A program made the position numbers and the translations under genes. Of a DNA stretch of 64,000 nucleotides, positions 1-10,397 are shown piece by piece. Source of the DNA: Chitinophaga ginsengisoli (lineage in GTDB: Bacteria > Bacteroidota > Bacteroidia > Chitinophagales > Chitinophagaceae). Where the stretch lies: assembly GCF_003014595.1 (NCBI RefSeq), contig NZ_PYGK01000001.1, forward strand, positions 1-64,000, written 5' to 3'. Below the pieces are notes generated by a model that saw only the letters and a list, made by a program, of their open reading frames with translations, searched no databases and was not told the origin of the DNA. Within the stretch, counting starts at the first letter, position 1; each line of letters starts with the position of its first letter.

Positions 1-117
1 AAATAATACTCAAATATCTGCCCAATATCTATATAATACACTATACCGCATTCCAGCTAGATTTGTCCCAGATAAATAACAATCAATATATAGCAATCTA
101 TACTGCCGTATATAAAA

Positions 118-158
118 ATAAAGAGGGTGCCTCTTTATTTTTGAGACACCCTCTTTAT
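118..158 (-). terminator. Intrinsic terminator after the first susCD pair
   Basis: A 12-bp inverted repeat (118-129 with 147-158) lies 20 bases past the stop of the SusD-like gene, with a T-rich flank on the minus strand. It closes the susC-susD unit. Positions 1-117 are AT-rich and show no gene. Confidence 0.75.
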
Positions 159-177
159 ATATACATCTGTGTTATTA

Positions 178-1623
178 TCAGTTAACATCCCACCAAACTT
201 TATCGTAAATCAGTTTAGCACCTGGAAATTTAGGGTTTCTGGTAATCTCTGAGTTAGGATACAGGAAACGCTGTGGCATTTGGCCTGCAGGCAATACCGA
301 AGCCTGGGAACGAACCAGAAAGGAAGGATAGCCGGTACGACGCCATTCTGTCCATGCTTCGAAGTTCTGATTTCCACACATTGCGAAGTATTTCTGTGTA
401 ATAATTGCTCTTACCTGAGCTTCAATACCTATGGCAGGGAATGCAGCAACTACGTCAGTGATGTAGTTGCCCGGAGCAACATTATAAGCAGCAAAGCTGG
501 CAGTGATACCCTGCCGATACAATGTCCTGGCGTCGCCTGGTAAGTATCCGCGGGCAGCAGCTTCCGCCTGCAGGAAATAGCTTTCAGCAGCAGAAATAAA
601 TTTCACAGGAGCCAGTGCAGATGAGTCATTCTGCCCGTAAGCGCCAACGACCACACCTGGTGCAGAAAAAAAATAGTTCCACAGTGTTTTGTAGCTACCC
701 TGAGGAATACCTGCAATACCAAAGGTATCAGGAGTAGTTCTGTAGAAAGTGAAAACACGTGGATCGTTCAGGGCATTCATCTGGTCAACGGTAGTGCTGC
801 TCGCGATCAGGTTCTGTGTTCTTCCGAGCCCAAGTATTTCAGCAAACAATGGGTTATTGTTTCCATTGGTATTTATATAGGTAATTTTTGCGTCTGATGT
901 CAGAAATGTTGCGCCGGCAAGGGTTGCTATACCGTGAGCCGCAAATGCAGAATCAGTTTTTGTCAACCGCATATATATACGAAGTTTCAAGGTATTACCG
1001 AAAGCTTTCCAGTTGGCCATATTACCACCAAAGATCAGGTCATCATTTCCGGGTCTGACAGTATTTACCGGATCCATCCGCCTCAAACCTCTGTCGATCA
1101 TAGCCAAAATGCTGTCATATACCATTTTCTGGGGATCATAAGTTGTAGCCAGGATATCGGGGGCACCAACCCTGATAGCATCTCTTAGGGGAACATCCCC
1201 AAATCCGTCAGTTAGTAACTGGTAGCTGTAAGCCTTCAGCAGCTCAGCGATACCTGCATATTGATCCCATCTTTTGATGTGCGCTTTATCAATGATTGTC
1301 TGCAGGTTCTGTAAAGCACCTGTATACAGAAATTGCCAGGGTCTGTCAAAGTCAGATGGATCGAGGTTCACTTGTTCAATGTTCCTATACTGGGAAGAGC
1401 TGATATCCTGCGTCCAGTATTGAGCCCAGATACCTCCATAAACCTGGAAGTGGTTACCTAACACCATAGCAATATTTGCCTGACTGGTTGGCAACAGGTA
1501 GTTGGGATCCAGGTCAGCAATTTTAGTAGGGTTGTTATTTATATCGAGAAATTTATCACAGCCTGTTATTATGAGTGACAGCGCAGCAAGGATGCCTGTG
1601 ACTGAATTTATTATTTGCTTCAT
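178..1623 (-). CDS. SusD/RagB-family nutrient-binding outer-membrane lipoprotein
   Basis: This is the surface lipoprotein that caps a SusC-type TonB-dependent channel and captures the ligand. The N-terminus MKQIINSVTGILAALSLIITGC is a lipoprotein signal with the lipid-carrying Cys at residue 22. It is followed by the FLDINNNPTK segment typical of SusD-like proteins (SusD-like_2 type). The frame is open to 1644, but the ATG at 1623 gives the proper lipobox spacing and was chosen; it lies 21 bases after the susC stop. The protein (481 residues) closely resembles the second SusD at 5126-6574, including a shared NQNFEAWTEWRRTGYP stretch, so the two are paralogues. The ligand cannot be read from sequence. 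It is probably co-transcribed with the SusC gene upstream. Confidence 0.93.
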   Translation of the reverse strand: MKQIINSVTGILAALSLIITGCDKFLDINNNPTKIADLDPNYLLPTSQANIAMVLGNHFQVYGGIWAQYWTQDISSSQYRNIEQVNLDPSDFDRPWQFLYTGALQNLQTIIDKAHIKRWDQYAGIAELLKAYSYQLLTDGFGDVPLRDAIRVGAPDILATTYDPQKMVYDSILAMIDRGLRRMDPVNTVRPGNDDLIFGGNMANWKAFGNTLKLRIYMRLTKTDSAFAAHGIATLAGATFLTSDAKITYINTNGNNNPLFAEILGLGRTQNLIASSTTVDQMNALNDPRVFTFYRTTPDTFGIAGIPQGSYKTLWNYFFSAPGVVVGAYGQNDSSALAPVKFISAAESYFLQAEAAARGYLPGDARTLYRQGITASFAAYNVAPGNYITDVVAAFPAIGIEAQVRAIITQKYFAMCGNQNFEAWTEWRRTGYPSFLVRSQASVLPAGQMPQRFLYPNSEITRNPKFPGAKLIYDKVWWDVN

Positions 1624-1644
1624 TGTAAGCCTGCATTTAAACAT

Positions 1645-4600
1645 TCAAAAGGTTACTCTCATGTTAAAACCAAAGTTCTTCAAAGAAGGTAGTGCGATGA
1701 AGTCCAACCCCTGCTCGTTGCTGGTACCACCGGAGTTCACTTCCGGATCGGTATACTTGTTTCTGGCCCATAAGGCAAGGTTATTACCAAACAATCCTAC
1801 TGCGAGCTCTCTGAATTGGCTCCTGTTCCTGACTCCCGGGATACGGTATGTCAGGCGTGCTTCACGCAATCTGATGTAAGATGCATCAAGCACATTCTGA
1901 CCATCAGGCTTGTTTGTCCAGTATTGTTCCGGAAAATAAGGAGTCGTGTTAGATACCAGTCTGCCAGCGCCATCATTAGCTACTGAGTTAGGCCAGACTG
2001 CGCCTAAACGGCTTTGACCGGCAGTAACTTCAGACACTCCTGTAAGATCTGTGATGTCTTTAGTATAAGAGAAAAACTTGTTCCCCTGTTTGGCGTCAAA
2101 CAGGATACTGAAATTCCATCCTTTATATGCTGCATTCAGTCCCCAGGAAGCCTGATATCTGGGATTGAAGGAACCAAGGTAAACAGCAGCAGAAGTCCTC
2201 AGCGGAAGACCTGTAGACAGGTCTACAATCACACGCCCCTGATTATCCCGTAAGATGTCCTGCGCGTAGAATTCACCGTAAGATTTGCCTTTGGCAGCAA
2301 CAATGCTCATGCCAGAGAACCCTCCGATCACAATTTGGTTATCAACGCCTACATCCAATACAGTGTTTTTGTTTCTGGTATAAGTGCCCAACAATTCAAC
2401 AGACAGGCCCGAAGCAGTAAGAACAGGCATTCCTCTCATACTAATCTCAAGTCCCCTGTTCTCAATCACACCAGTGTTCAGTATTTGGGTAGCAGTACCC
2501 ATTGATGGTGCCAATGGGGCAGGAATAATCTGGTCCCGGGATTCGTTTTTATATATCGAAAGGTCGAGAAGTAGCCTGTCATCCATGAAATTAAGCTCCA
2601 TGCCGATTTCATTGGCAATAGTGATCTCAGGTTTAAGATTTGCATTACCACTGATGCCGGACGGACTATAACCATTTACACCCTTAAATGGGAATGTAGT
2701 GCTACCGAATCCACCATTGATGCTGGTGGCCTCGTAGTAAGTATGTAACAGATATGGATCTGCATCATTACCAGCCCGGGCACAGCTTACCCTCAACTTA
2801 CCCTGGGTTAGGACATGGTTGAAATCGCTGCCTCTGAACAGCTCGGAGAATACAAATGAACAATTTACACCCGGATAAAAGAAGGAATTGTTCACTTCAG
2901 GTAATGTAGATGACCAGTCATTTCGTCCGTTTGCATTGATATAGATTACGTTTTTATAAGCCAGGTTCAACTCGCCATATATCCCGATTGAACGACGTTT
3001 TACTAATGCATCATTAGTGGTAACGGGGCCATTGCTGTTGTCAAATCCATACCATCCCGGCACTATGAGACCGGCTGCATTTGTCCGCAGCGCTGTAGTA
3101 TTTAATCCGCGCTGACGAACATTGTTGCCTATCATCAGGGAAGTATGAAAGTCAGGACTGAAGTTTTTCGTAGCTGTAATTATTAAATCATGCGCTACTT
3201 CTGCAAAGTCATGCTGCTCCTTGCTGTAATAACCATTTGCTGTTTGTATATTCCGGGTCTGACTGTAATTCCCAGCATCATCCGCAGGAATGAATGAATA
3301 TTTAGGCTGCTTATGTACGCGCCGATCGGAATATATGTCAATACTAACCCTCTCAAATACAGTTAGCCCTTTTAAAGGTTTGTATTCCAACGTAAATGCA
3401 CCTGTGATTCTGTCCACATCGTTCTCATTCCTGTAGTTTCGAAGAATGAAATAGGGGCTTCTGGTATAAGCACCATAGTACCCATAATAAGGCAATCCAT
3501 TTGCATTGAGCAGATTACCGAAGCTATAGTAAGGGTTGTTGATGTCTCCCATTTTGTCGATAGGGATATCACGTGGTGTCTGTAATAAGATATTGTATAC
3601 GGAACCTCTACCCTGACCACCTTGTACAATAATGCTGTTGATTTTATTATAATTGAAATTAACAGAAGTGCAAATCTTATTATTCAGTTCTGCACTACCA
3701 TTGAAACGGACACCATATTTATTGTACTTATCGTAATCACCGGGCATAACTCCATTAGCGTTAAGGCTATTCAGCGACAGATAATAAGTGGTTTTATCAC
3801 CGGCTCCTGCCAATGACAGATGAGTATTCACCATTTTGCCCGGTTCAAAGAATTTTTTCACCGCATCCTTCTGGGCGCTGTAGGCCTTCTTTAATCTTAC
3901 ACCGTTAATGGATTGTCCCCATTCTTCTTCAGCACCAGTAAATGGACGCCCCCAGCTTAGGTTTTCTTTTGGATCGATATTAAAGCCATCACCGTTCTGA
4001 TTCAGATAGCCCTGACCGTATTGGTTCTGAAAATCAGGCAATTTAGCAACATTGGAGAGCGTTAATGTTGAACTTAGCACTACTTCGTTTTCCTTGCCAT
4101 CATCCTTCCCACCCTTCCTTGTAGTGATCATTAATGCACCGTTGGACGCACGCGAACCATATAAGGCGGCTGCCGTGGGGCCTTTCAGCACAGTTATAGA
4201 TTCGACATCCTCGGGGTCCAGGTCATTACCGCGGCTTCCGAAATCAGTATAGGCCAGATTGTTGTCACTACTGCTAATACCGGAGTTATCAATCAGCACT
4301 CCATCAACAACCATCAACGCCTGGTTGTTACCGATAATAGAAGAACCACCCCTCAATACGATTCTGGAAGAACTTCCTGGAGCATTCGAACCGGTAGTAA
4401 CATTCGCACCGGGTACTTTACCTGCAAGCGCATTCAATAGACTGATACTATGGCCACGCAACAGTTCATCATGCATTAAAATCGGAGCTGCATATCCCAG
4501 GGATATTTTGTTACGACGGATAGCGTTTGCTGTTACAACCGTTTCATTAAGCTTGTTAACATCAGGATGTAATACTACATTTTGCTTTGTACTGGCACCA

Positions 4601-4851
4601 AGTTTTATCTCCTGGTCTTTCATGCCTATGAATTTAACGACCAGGGTAGAAGCTCCTGGTGGTACCTGAATGATATACTCACCATTTTCGTTGGTGACAG
4701 TACCGGCTGTAATGCCTTTAACAATGACTGTAGCGCCAACTACCCGACCTCCATCAGCGAAAGTGATCTTTCCGGTAATAGCGCGATTTTGCGCAGCTAC
4801 CTGTCCTACCAGTAATGTCGTAGACAGGAAAAAAATAGGACTTTTCCTCAT
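1645..4851 (-). CDS. SusC/RagA-family TonB-linked outer-membrane transporter
   Basis: This 1068-residue TonB-dependent porin imports ligands across the outer membrane in partnership with the SusD lipoprotein encoded immediately downstream. Residues 1-20 form a signal peptide ending VAAQ. A carboxypeptidase-regulatory-like beta-sandwich domain follows (about 22-112, ITGKITFADGG onward), then the plug (about 115-245, with VVDGV and GSRASNGALMITT), and then the 22-strand barrel. The C-terminus ends in Phe (FNMRVTF), as outer-membrane barrels usually do. The next gene starts about 21 bases after the stop. No FecI/FecR-type regulator and no polysaccharide-degrading enzyme lies beside the pair, so the substrate is open. 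It is strongly similar to the SusC at 6594-9821, particularly over the first 250 residues. Confidence 0.94.
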   Translation of the reverse strand: MRKSPIFFLSTTLLVGQVAAQNRAITGKITFADGGRVVGATVIVKGITAGTVTNENGEYIIQVPPGASTLVVKFIGMKDQEIKLGASTKQNVVLHPDVNKLNETVVTANAIRRNKISLGYAAPILMHDELLRGHSISLLNALAGKVPGANVTTGSNAPGSSSRIVLRGGSSIIGNNQALMVVDGVLIDNSGISSSDNNLAYTDFGSRGNDLDPEDVESITVLKGPTAAALYGSRASNGALMITTRKGGKDDGKENEVVLSSTLTLSNVAKLPDFQNQYGQGYLNQNGDGFNIDPKENLSWGRPFTGAEEEWGQSINGVRLKKAYSAQKDAVKKFFEPGKMVNTHLSLAGAGDKTTYYLSLNSLNANGVMPGDYDKYNKYGVRFNGSAELNNKICTSVNFNYNKINSIIVQGGQGRGSVYNILLQTPRDIPIDKMGDINNPYYSFGNLLNANGLPYYGYYGAYTRSPYFILRNYRNENDVDRITGAFTLEYKPLKGLTVFERVSIDIYSDRRVHKQPKYSFIPADDAGNYSQTRNIQTANGYYSKEQHDFAEVAHDLIITATKNFSPDFHTSLMIGNNVRQRGLNTTALRTNAAGLIVPGWYGFDNSNGPVTTNDALVKRRSIGIYGELNLAYKNVIYINANGRNDWSSTLPEVNNSFFYPGVNCSFVFSELFRGSDFNHVLTQGKLRVSCARAGNDADPYLLHTYYEATSINGGFGSTTFPFKGVNGYSPSGISGNANLKPEITIANEIGMELNFMDDRLLLDLSIYKNESRDQIIPAPLAPSMGTATQILNTGVIENRGLEISMRGMPVLTASGLSVELLGTYTRNKNTVLDVGVDNQIVIGGFSGMSIVAAKGKSYGEFYAQDILRDNQGRVIVDLSTGLPLRTSAAVYLGSFNPRYQASWGLNAAYKGWNFSILFDAKQGNKFFSYTKDITDLTGVSEVTAGQSRLGAVWPNSVANDGAGRLVSNTTPYFPEQYWTNKPDGQNVLDASYIRLREARLTYRIPGVRNRSQFRELAVGLFGNNLALWARNKYTDPEVNSGGTSNEQGLDFIALPSLKNFGFNMRVTF

Positions 4852-5061
4852 AAGATTAAATGATAAGGTTGAAATCTAAATCTGTATGAACAAATACATT
4901 GTGTAAGGGTATTCACGGTCCTTTGATAAGGGGTTATTTATTCCCCGTTCCTGCCTTCATTATTTAACGGGTATCGATATCCAAATACGATATTTAACTA
5001 ACATTCACTCAGACAATATTTGATGGTCCGAAAGGGCAGGGGAAAGGTGGGGTAAAAACTT

Positions 5062-5103
5062 CGGGGGCTGACAAAAAGCGTTTTACTCTTTTGTCAGCCC
5101 CCG
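5062..5103 (-). terminator. Strong intrinsic terminator between the two susCD pairs
   Basis: Perfect 15-bp arms (5062-5076 and 5089-5103) flank a 12-nt loop, followed on the minus strand by a T-rich stretch. It lies 22 bases past the second susD stop and separates the two tandem units, so the pair at 178-4851 probably has its own promoter in 4852-5061. Confidence 0.85.
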
Positions 5104-5125
5104 AAAACTATCTATCTGTTATTTT

Positions 5126-6574
5126 TTAGTCTTTGGTATCCCACCAAACTTTATCGGTGATCACTTTTGCGCCAGGGAAGTTAGGGTTCCTGGTCAGTTC
5201 AGTGTTAGGATAAAGGAAACGGGAAGGATAAGTATTTGCAGGCAATGTACCTGTAACAGGTTTTACAAAGAAGCTTTTAGGATATCCTGTGCGACGCCAT
5301 TCTGTCCATGCCTCAAAGTTCTGGTTGAGTGCCATTGCAAAATATTTCTGCGTAATGATACTATCTACCTGTGCTTCAACACCTGTGGCAGGGAAGCCAG
5401 CAACCTGAGTAGTGATATAAGTACCTGGTGTAGCGTGGTAAGCATCGAAGCTTGCCTGGATACCTTGCTGGAATAAACCAGCGGCAGTATTGCCGGTGAG
5501 CCAGCCTCTTGCTACAGCTTCAGCCTGCAGGAAATAGCTCTCATAGGCTGAGATGAACTTAACAGGAGCCAGCGCTGCGTCAGTGTTCAGCGGATCTGCA
5601 CCAAAAATAGTAGCAGGAGTAGAACCGTTAGGGCCAATATCGTAGCTGGCCTGGTCCATACCTCTTCTGACACCACTTATGATCTGGAAGTATACATCGA
5701 TCCTGGGATCTTTCCTGTATTGCATTTGTTTAAACAAGGAGTTACTTGTTCTCAGCTGACGGTACTGGCCCAGTGCATACAGTTCTGCGTACAGCGGGTT
5801 ATTGTTACCACCTGTGCTTATGTAATCAATCTGCGCAGATTCGGTAAGGAATTCAGCTCCCTGCAACGCAGTGATACCAGCTTGCGCTTTATCTTTATTT
5901 ACATAAGCTAAACGGAGATAAGCTCTCAGCTTCAGCGTGTTTGCGAAACGGGTCCATTGGTCCATATCTCCACCAAAGATCAGATCTTCTGGGCCTGGAA
6001 GGAATGCGGATTCAGGATCAATCCAGCCTTTAGCCCTGTCAATCATAGCAAAGATGCTATCATATACTTCAGCCTGAGCATCATAATGAGGAGCGTAGCT
6101 ATCTTTACTTTCACCCTGCAGTGCTTCTTTCATAGGAATATCTCCGAAAGCATCAGTCAGCAATTGCAGATCATATGCTTTTAATATCAAAGCAATAGCT
6201 GCATACTGCCTGAACTTGGCTTCTCCAGCCTTCTCAGAGATCATTTGCAGATCTGTCATAGCATCAGCATACAGCGTCTGCCATGGTCTGTCAAAATCGG
6301 AACCCTGCACCAGATACTGTTCAACAGACTTATACTGAGAGTTACCAAAGTTCTGTGTCCAGTACTGGTTCCAGATACCACCGTATATCTGGAAGTGACA
6401 ACCAACTACCTGTGCGATCGCTGCCTGTGCTGATGGTAATACCAGGTTAGGATCCCCAGTTTCCGCTTTGTTAGGGTTGTCATTAATATCGAGGAAGTTA
6501 GAACAACCCGTTATTGTTAGAGACAGCACGGTCAGGAGACCAGCAGCTGACTTAATAATATTTCTTTTCATCAT
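5126..6574 (-). CDS. SusD/RagB-family nutrient-binding outer-membrane lipoprotein (second copy)
   Basis: This 482-residue surface lipoprotein partners the SusC at 6594-9821. The signal ends SLTITGC with the lipidated Cys at residue 24 and continues FLDINDNPNK, the same layout as the SusD at 178-1623. The two proteins agree over most of their length, for example IWxQYWTQ near residue 70 and NQNFEAWTEWRRTGYP near the C-terminus. The start is one of two adjacent ATGs (6574 or 6571). Only 19 bases separate it from the SusC stop, so they form one transcript that ends at the hairpin 5062-5103. The ligand is unknown. Confidence 0.93.
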   Translation of the reverse strand: MMKRNIIKSAAGLLTVLSLTITGCSNFLDINDNPNKAETGDPNLVLPSAQAAIAQVVGCHFQIYGGIWNQYWTQNFGNSQYKSVEQYLVQGSDFDRPWQTLYADAMTDLQMISEKAGEAKFRQYAAIALILKAYDLQLLTDAFGDIPMKEALQGESKDSYAPHYDAQAEVYDSIFAMIDRAKGWIDPESAFLPGPEDLIFGGDMDQWTRFANTLKLRAYLRLAYVNKDKAQAGITALQGAEFLTESAQIDYISTGGNNNPLYAELYALGQYRQLRTSNSLFKQMQYRKDPRIDVYFQIISGVRRGMDQASYDIGPNGSTPATIFGADPLNTDAALAPVKFISAYESYFLQAEAVARGWLTGNTAAGLFQQGIQASFDAYHATPGTYITTQVAGFPATGVEAQVDSIITQKYFAMALNQNFEAWTEWRRTGYPKSFFVKPVTGTLPANTYPSRFLYPNTELTRNPNFPGAKVITDKVWWDTKD

Positions 6575-6593
6575 TTTTTTGGCTCTTTAATCG

Positions 6594-9500
6594 TTAAAAT
6601 GTCACCCTTATATTGAAACCATAGTTCCTCAGGGATGGCTGAGCTGTAAAGTCAAAACCCTGTTCGTTGGTTGCACCACCAGAGTTCACCTCAGGATCAG
6701 CATACTTGTTTTGGCTTGCAGTCCACAGTGCCAGGTTGTTACCAAATATACCTACACTTAGATCACCGAAAGGAGTTCTGTTTAACAGCTGCTTAGGCAA
6801 TCTGTAAGAAAGACTTGCTTCACGTAATCTAATGTAAGAAGCATCTATAATATGGCGTCCTGCAGGAATAACAGATGTAAAGTATTTATACTTACTGTAT
6901 ACAACATTTGTATTAGGTACCAGCTTACCAGTACCGTCATCAACCACAGAGTTAGCAAAAGGAACGTCTTCACGTCCACCTTCTGCTGTTTCCGCCGCTG
7001 CACCTGTGAAATCCAGGATGTCTTTTGTACGGGAATAGAATTGGTTACCCTGTTTAGTATCAAACAGAATGCTGAAAGAGAAGCCTTTATAAGAGGCATT
7101 AGCTCCCCAGGAAGCCTGATATTTAGGATTATAAGAACCGAAGTAAACAGCAGTTGGTGTCAGCAGAGGTAAGCCTGTTGAAGCGCTTACAATTACATGA
7201 CCCTGTGCGTCATGCTGAATATCCTGTGAATAGAAAGTACCATAAGGTCTTCCTTTTGCAGCTACGATACTCATACCTCCAAAACCGCCGATAATTACCT
7301 GATCTACACCTTTTGCAATTTCAACCACGGTATTTTTGTTACGTGTATAAGTACCGAACAATTCGAGACTGAAACCGGATGCAGTACGGATTGGAGTACC
7401 TCTCAGTGACAACTCGATACCTTTGTTCTCAACAACACCAGTGTTCAGCGCCTTTGAAGAGAAACCGGAAGATGGAGGAATTGGCACGTTCAGGATCTGA
7501 TCTTTAGACTTGTTCTTGTAATAAGAGAAGTCTAAGGAGAGTCTGTTATCCAGGAAATTCAGTTCAGTACCTACTTCAAATGCCGTAGTGATCTCCGGCT
7601 TCAGTGTATTGTTACCGATCAGGTTACTGTAAGTATAGCCCGGAATAGATTTGAATGGGAAGGTAACACGACCAAAACCGCTTGAGATATCTGTTTTATT
7701 GAAGTACGTACGCAGCTGATATGGATCAGCATCATTACCTACCTGAGCCCAGCTCGCGCGAACCTTACCATAATTCAGAATGTGGCTCAGTCCTGTTTCT
7801 TTAGTTAATTCGGTGAATACGAATGAACCATTTACGCTAGGATAAAAGAAAGACCTGTTTTGCGGAGGTAATGTGGAAGACCAGTCATTTCTTGCAGTAG
7901 CTCCTAAATACAACATGCTCTTGTAAGACAAGTTCAGGTCAGCATATAACGCCACGAGACGACGGGTTGTACGCTCGTTGAAAGTGTGTACAGGACCGTC
8001 ACTGTTGTCAAGGTTATACCATCCTGGAATAACCAGACCGTTCGCCAGATTCGTTTGAGTCTCTAACGTATTGAATGTACGCTGACGGATGTTGTTACCC
8101 ACCATCAGGGACGTTTTGAAGTCAGGACCGAAATCTTTCTTCGCAGTGACCATCAGGTCATGCGTGATCTCGCTCAGGTTATACTGATCCTCACCATATT
8201 TACCACGCTGAACCTGACGGTTATCGTCTACACTGTAGAATTTGTTTGGATCATCATCTGGCAAATCATCAGCTGGCAGGAAGTCAAATTTTGGATATTT
8301 ATACTGGCGACGGTCTGAATAAATATCAGCACCTAATCTTTCCAATACATCTAACCATGCTGTTGGTTTGTAACCTATTGAGAAGTTACCGCTTATCCTG
8401 TCCACATCGTTCTGGTTACGATAGTTCTTCAGAATATAATATGGGCTGATAGTATATGCACCATAGAATCCGTAGGTAGGGTTACCATTGGCATCTTTGG
8501 TAATATAGCTATTGTAAGGATTGTTCAGATCACCCATTTTGTCAATGGGAATATCACGGGGAGTCTGTAATACGTTGTCGAACACAGATCCTTCACCCTG
8601 ACCGCCCTGGATCATGCGGCTATTGATCTTGTTGTAGTTCAGGTTAATACCAGTATAGAACTTATTGTTCAACTGAGCGGTACCATTGAAACGCAGGCTA
8701 TATTTATTAAACCTGTCATAGTTGCCTGGCATTGTTCCATCAGAGTTGATGGTATTTATTGACATGTAATAAGTAGTCTTCTCACCAGCACCTGACAAAG
8801 ACAGGTTATTGGTCAGCGCTTTACCTGTTTCAAAGAAGTTCTTAACGTTATCAGGCAACGCAGAGTAAGGCTTCATTTGTCTTACACCATTGATGGACTG
8901 ACCCCAAGGCTTTACCTGACCGTCAAATGCAGGTCCCCAGGTAAAGTTCTCACGTGGATCAATCACACCACCACCACCTTGACCGAACTCATTCTGAAAA
9001 TCAGGCAGTTTTACTATGTTAGAGAATGTAGCAGCTGTATTGAAACCAACTTCATTCTTTTTGTTAGTCAATTTTTTACCGCTCTTGGTTGTAATGATCA
9101 ACGCACCGTTTGACGCACGGGAACCATACAACGCAGCAGCAGCAGGACCTTTCAATACAGTAATAGACTCAATGTCGTCGGGGTTGATATCATTACCACG
9201 GTTACCAAAGTCTACTGTGCTACGGCTATCCCCACCACCAATGATGCTGGAGTTATCGATAGGTACACCATCAACTACCATTAAAGCCTGGTTGTTACCA
9301 CCGATGGAAGAACCACCTCTCAATACGATCCTGGAAGAACTTCCCGGAGCATTCGCAGTGGTGGAGATGTTCACACCCGCTACTTTACCTGCGAGCGCAT
9401 TCAGTGGGCTTGTGCTCTGACCTTTGGTCAGTTCATCATTTTTCAAAGTCGGAGCTGCGTAACCAAGAGATGCTTTATCACGGCGGATAGCGTTAGCAGT

Positions 9501-9821
9501 TACAACAGTCTCAGTAAGTTTGGTAACATCGGGATAAAGTACCACATTGTGTTTTGCGCCACTACCCAGTTTAACTTCCTGGTCTTTCATACCCACGAAC
9601 TTAACGATCAGGGCTGTAGCATTTTCTGGCACTTGAATGGTATACTCACCACTCGCGTTGGTTACAGTACCGGTTGTGGTACCTTTAACAATGACTGTAG
9701 CGCCAATCACCGGACTTCCATCATCAGCGGAAGTAATCTTCCCTGTAATGGGACGGTTTTGCGCAACCACCTGCCCTACCACTAATACAGTGGACAGGAG
9801 GAAAATTAGACTTTTCCTCAT
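6594..9821 (-). CDS. SusC/RagA-family TonB-linked outer-membrane transporter (second copy)
   Basis: This 1075-residue TonB-dependent porin is the promoter-proximal gene of the second pair. It has a signal peptide to about residue 20 (VVAQ), a carboxypeptidase-regulatory-like domain at about 22-112, a plug with VVDGVPIDNSS and GSRASNGALIITT, a barrel, and a C-terminal Phe (FNIRVTF). The N-terminal third is nearly identical to the SusC at 1645-4851; the barrels diverge more, as expected for paralogues with different ligands. A 576-base non-coding stretch upstream carries the likely promoter. The pair looks like the parent or daughter of a whole-unit tandem duplication. Confidence 0.94.
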   Translation of the reverse strand: MRKSLIFLLSTVLVVGQVVAQNRPITGKITSADDGSPVIGATVIVKGTTTGTVTNASGEYTIQVPENATALIVKFVGMKDQEVKLGSGAKHNVVLYPDVTKLTETVVTANAIRRDKASLGYAAPTLKNDELTKGQSTSPLNALAGKVAGVNISTTANAPGSSSRIVLRGGSSIGGNNQALMVVDGVPIDNSSIIGGGDSRSTVDFGNRGNDINPDDIESITVLKGPAAAALYGSRASNGALIITTKSGKKLTNKKNEVGFNTAATFSNIVKLPDFQNEFGQGGGGVIDPRENFTWGPAFDGQVKPWGQSINGVRQMKPYSALPDNVKNFFETGKALTNNLSLSGAGEKTTYYMSINTINSDGTMPGNYDRFNKYSLRFNGTAQLNNKFYTGINLNYNKINSRMIQGGQGEGSVFDNVLQTPRDIPIDKMGDLNNPYNSYITKDANGNPTYGFYGAYTISPYYILKNYRNQNDVDRISGNFSIGYKPTAWLDVLERLGADIYSDRRQYKYPKFDFLPADDLPDDDPNKFYSVDDNRQVQRGKYGEDQYNLSEITHDLMVTAKKDFGPDFKTSLMVGNNIRQRTFNTLETQTNLANGLVIPGWYNLDNSDGPVHTFNERTTRRLVALYADLNLSYKSMLYLGATARNDWSSTLPPQNRSFFYPSVNGSFVFTELTKETGLSHILNYGKVRASWAQVGNDADPYQLRTYFNKTDISSGFGRVTFPFKSIPGYTYSNLIGNNTLKPEITTAFEVGTELNFLDNRLSLDFSYYKNKSKDQILNVPIPPSSGFSSKALNTGVVENKGIELSLRGTPIRTASGFSLELFGTYTRNKNTVVEIAKGVDQVIIGGFGGMSIVAAKGRPYGTFYSQDIQHDAQGHVIVSASTGLPLLTPTAVYFGSYNPKYQASWGANASYKGFSFSILFDTKQGNQFYSRTKDILDFTGAAAETAEGGREDVPFANSVVDDGTGKLVPNTNVVYSKYKYFTSVIPAGRHIIDASYIRLREASLSYRLPKQLLNRTPFGDLSVGIFGNNLALWTASQNKYADPEVNSGGATNEQGFDFTAQPSLRNYGFNIRVTF

Positions 9822-10397
9822 AAGCTTTGTTGTTTCTGGTTGTTTAGTTAAATATTCAAATGAAATAGAATATAGTTCTCAGGAAACCGACCACTGGCTC
9901 TGAAAGCTCGTCCTACGTTGATAAAATACTTAATTGAAAAAATACATTTTGGTTTCCCCTAAACGCAATTAACAATACATGTCCTTAAATTCCTTAAATG
10001 AGTATACAGAGGGTGAGAAGCCATGTCACGGCCTTTTCTCATAAGCAATTAACCCTTCTTTGTTGTTTAACTTAATTTTAACGTTCAAATATAAGTTTAT
10101 TAACAATAATTTTAACCAAAACTAGTTAACAAATTAGATGTTATAACATCCCTTTAACAGTTCTTTAACATAAATGGAATTTTTTTATTTGTAATAATTC
10201 AAATCCGTAATATATAAAAGTGTGCACAAGATAATTTTCTTAACGCCCTTAAATAAGTATAGGCAATAGTATATAAAGGCAGGCGGTAGGAATACCACCT
10301 GCGCGCTCATCAACCAAAATCTAAATCCGGGTTTTTGTTCCAGATTTAAATAAAAGTGCGCTACATCACTGCAGCAATATCATAACTAATAAACCCG
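9822..10397. other. 576-base AT-rich leader/regulatory region upstream of susC
   Basis: No open frame of interest. The stretch is very AT-rich between about 9,900 and 10,250 and holds one good -7 element on the minus strand (10086-10093). If that promoter is used, the susC transcript has a leader of about 260 nt. No clear riboswitch or operator was recognised. Confidence 0.5.
10086..10093 (-). promoter_or_regulatory. Candidate -7 element for the susCD unit
   Basis: On the minus strand this reads TATATTTG, matching the Bacteroidota -7 consensus TAnnTTTG. A TTTG lies further upstream, but at a spacing of about 23 rather than 19, so the -33 match is imperfect. Confidence 0.35.
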
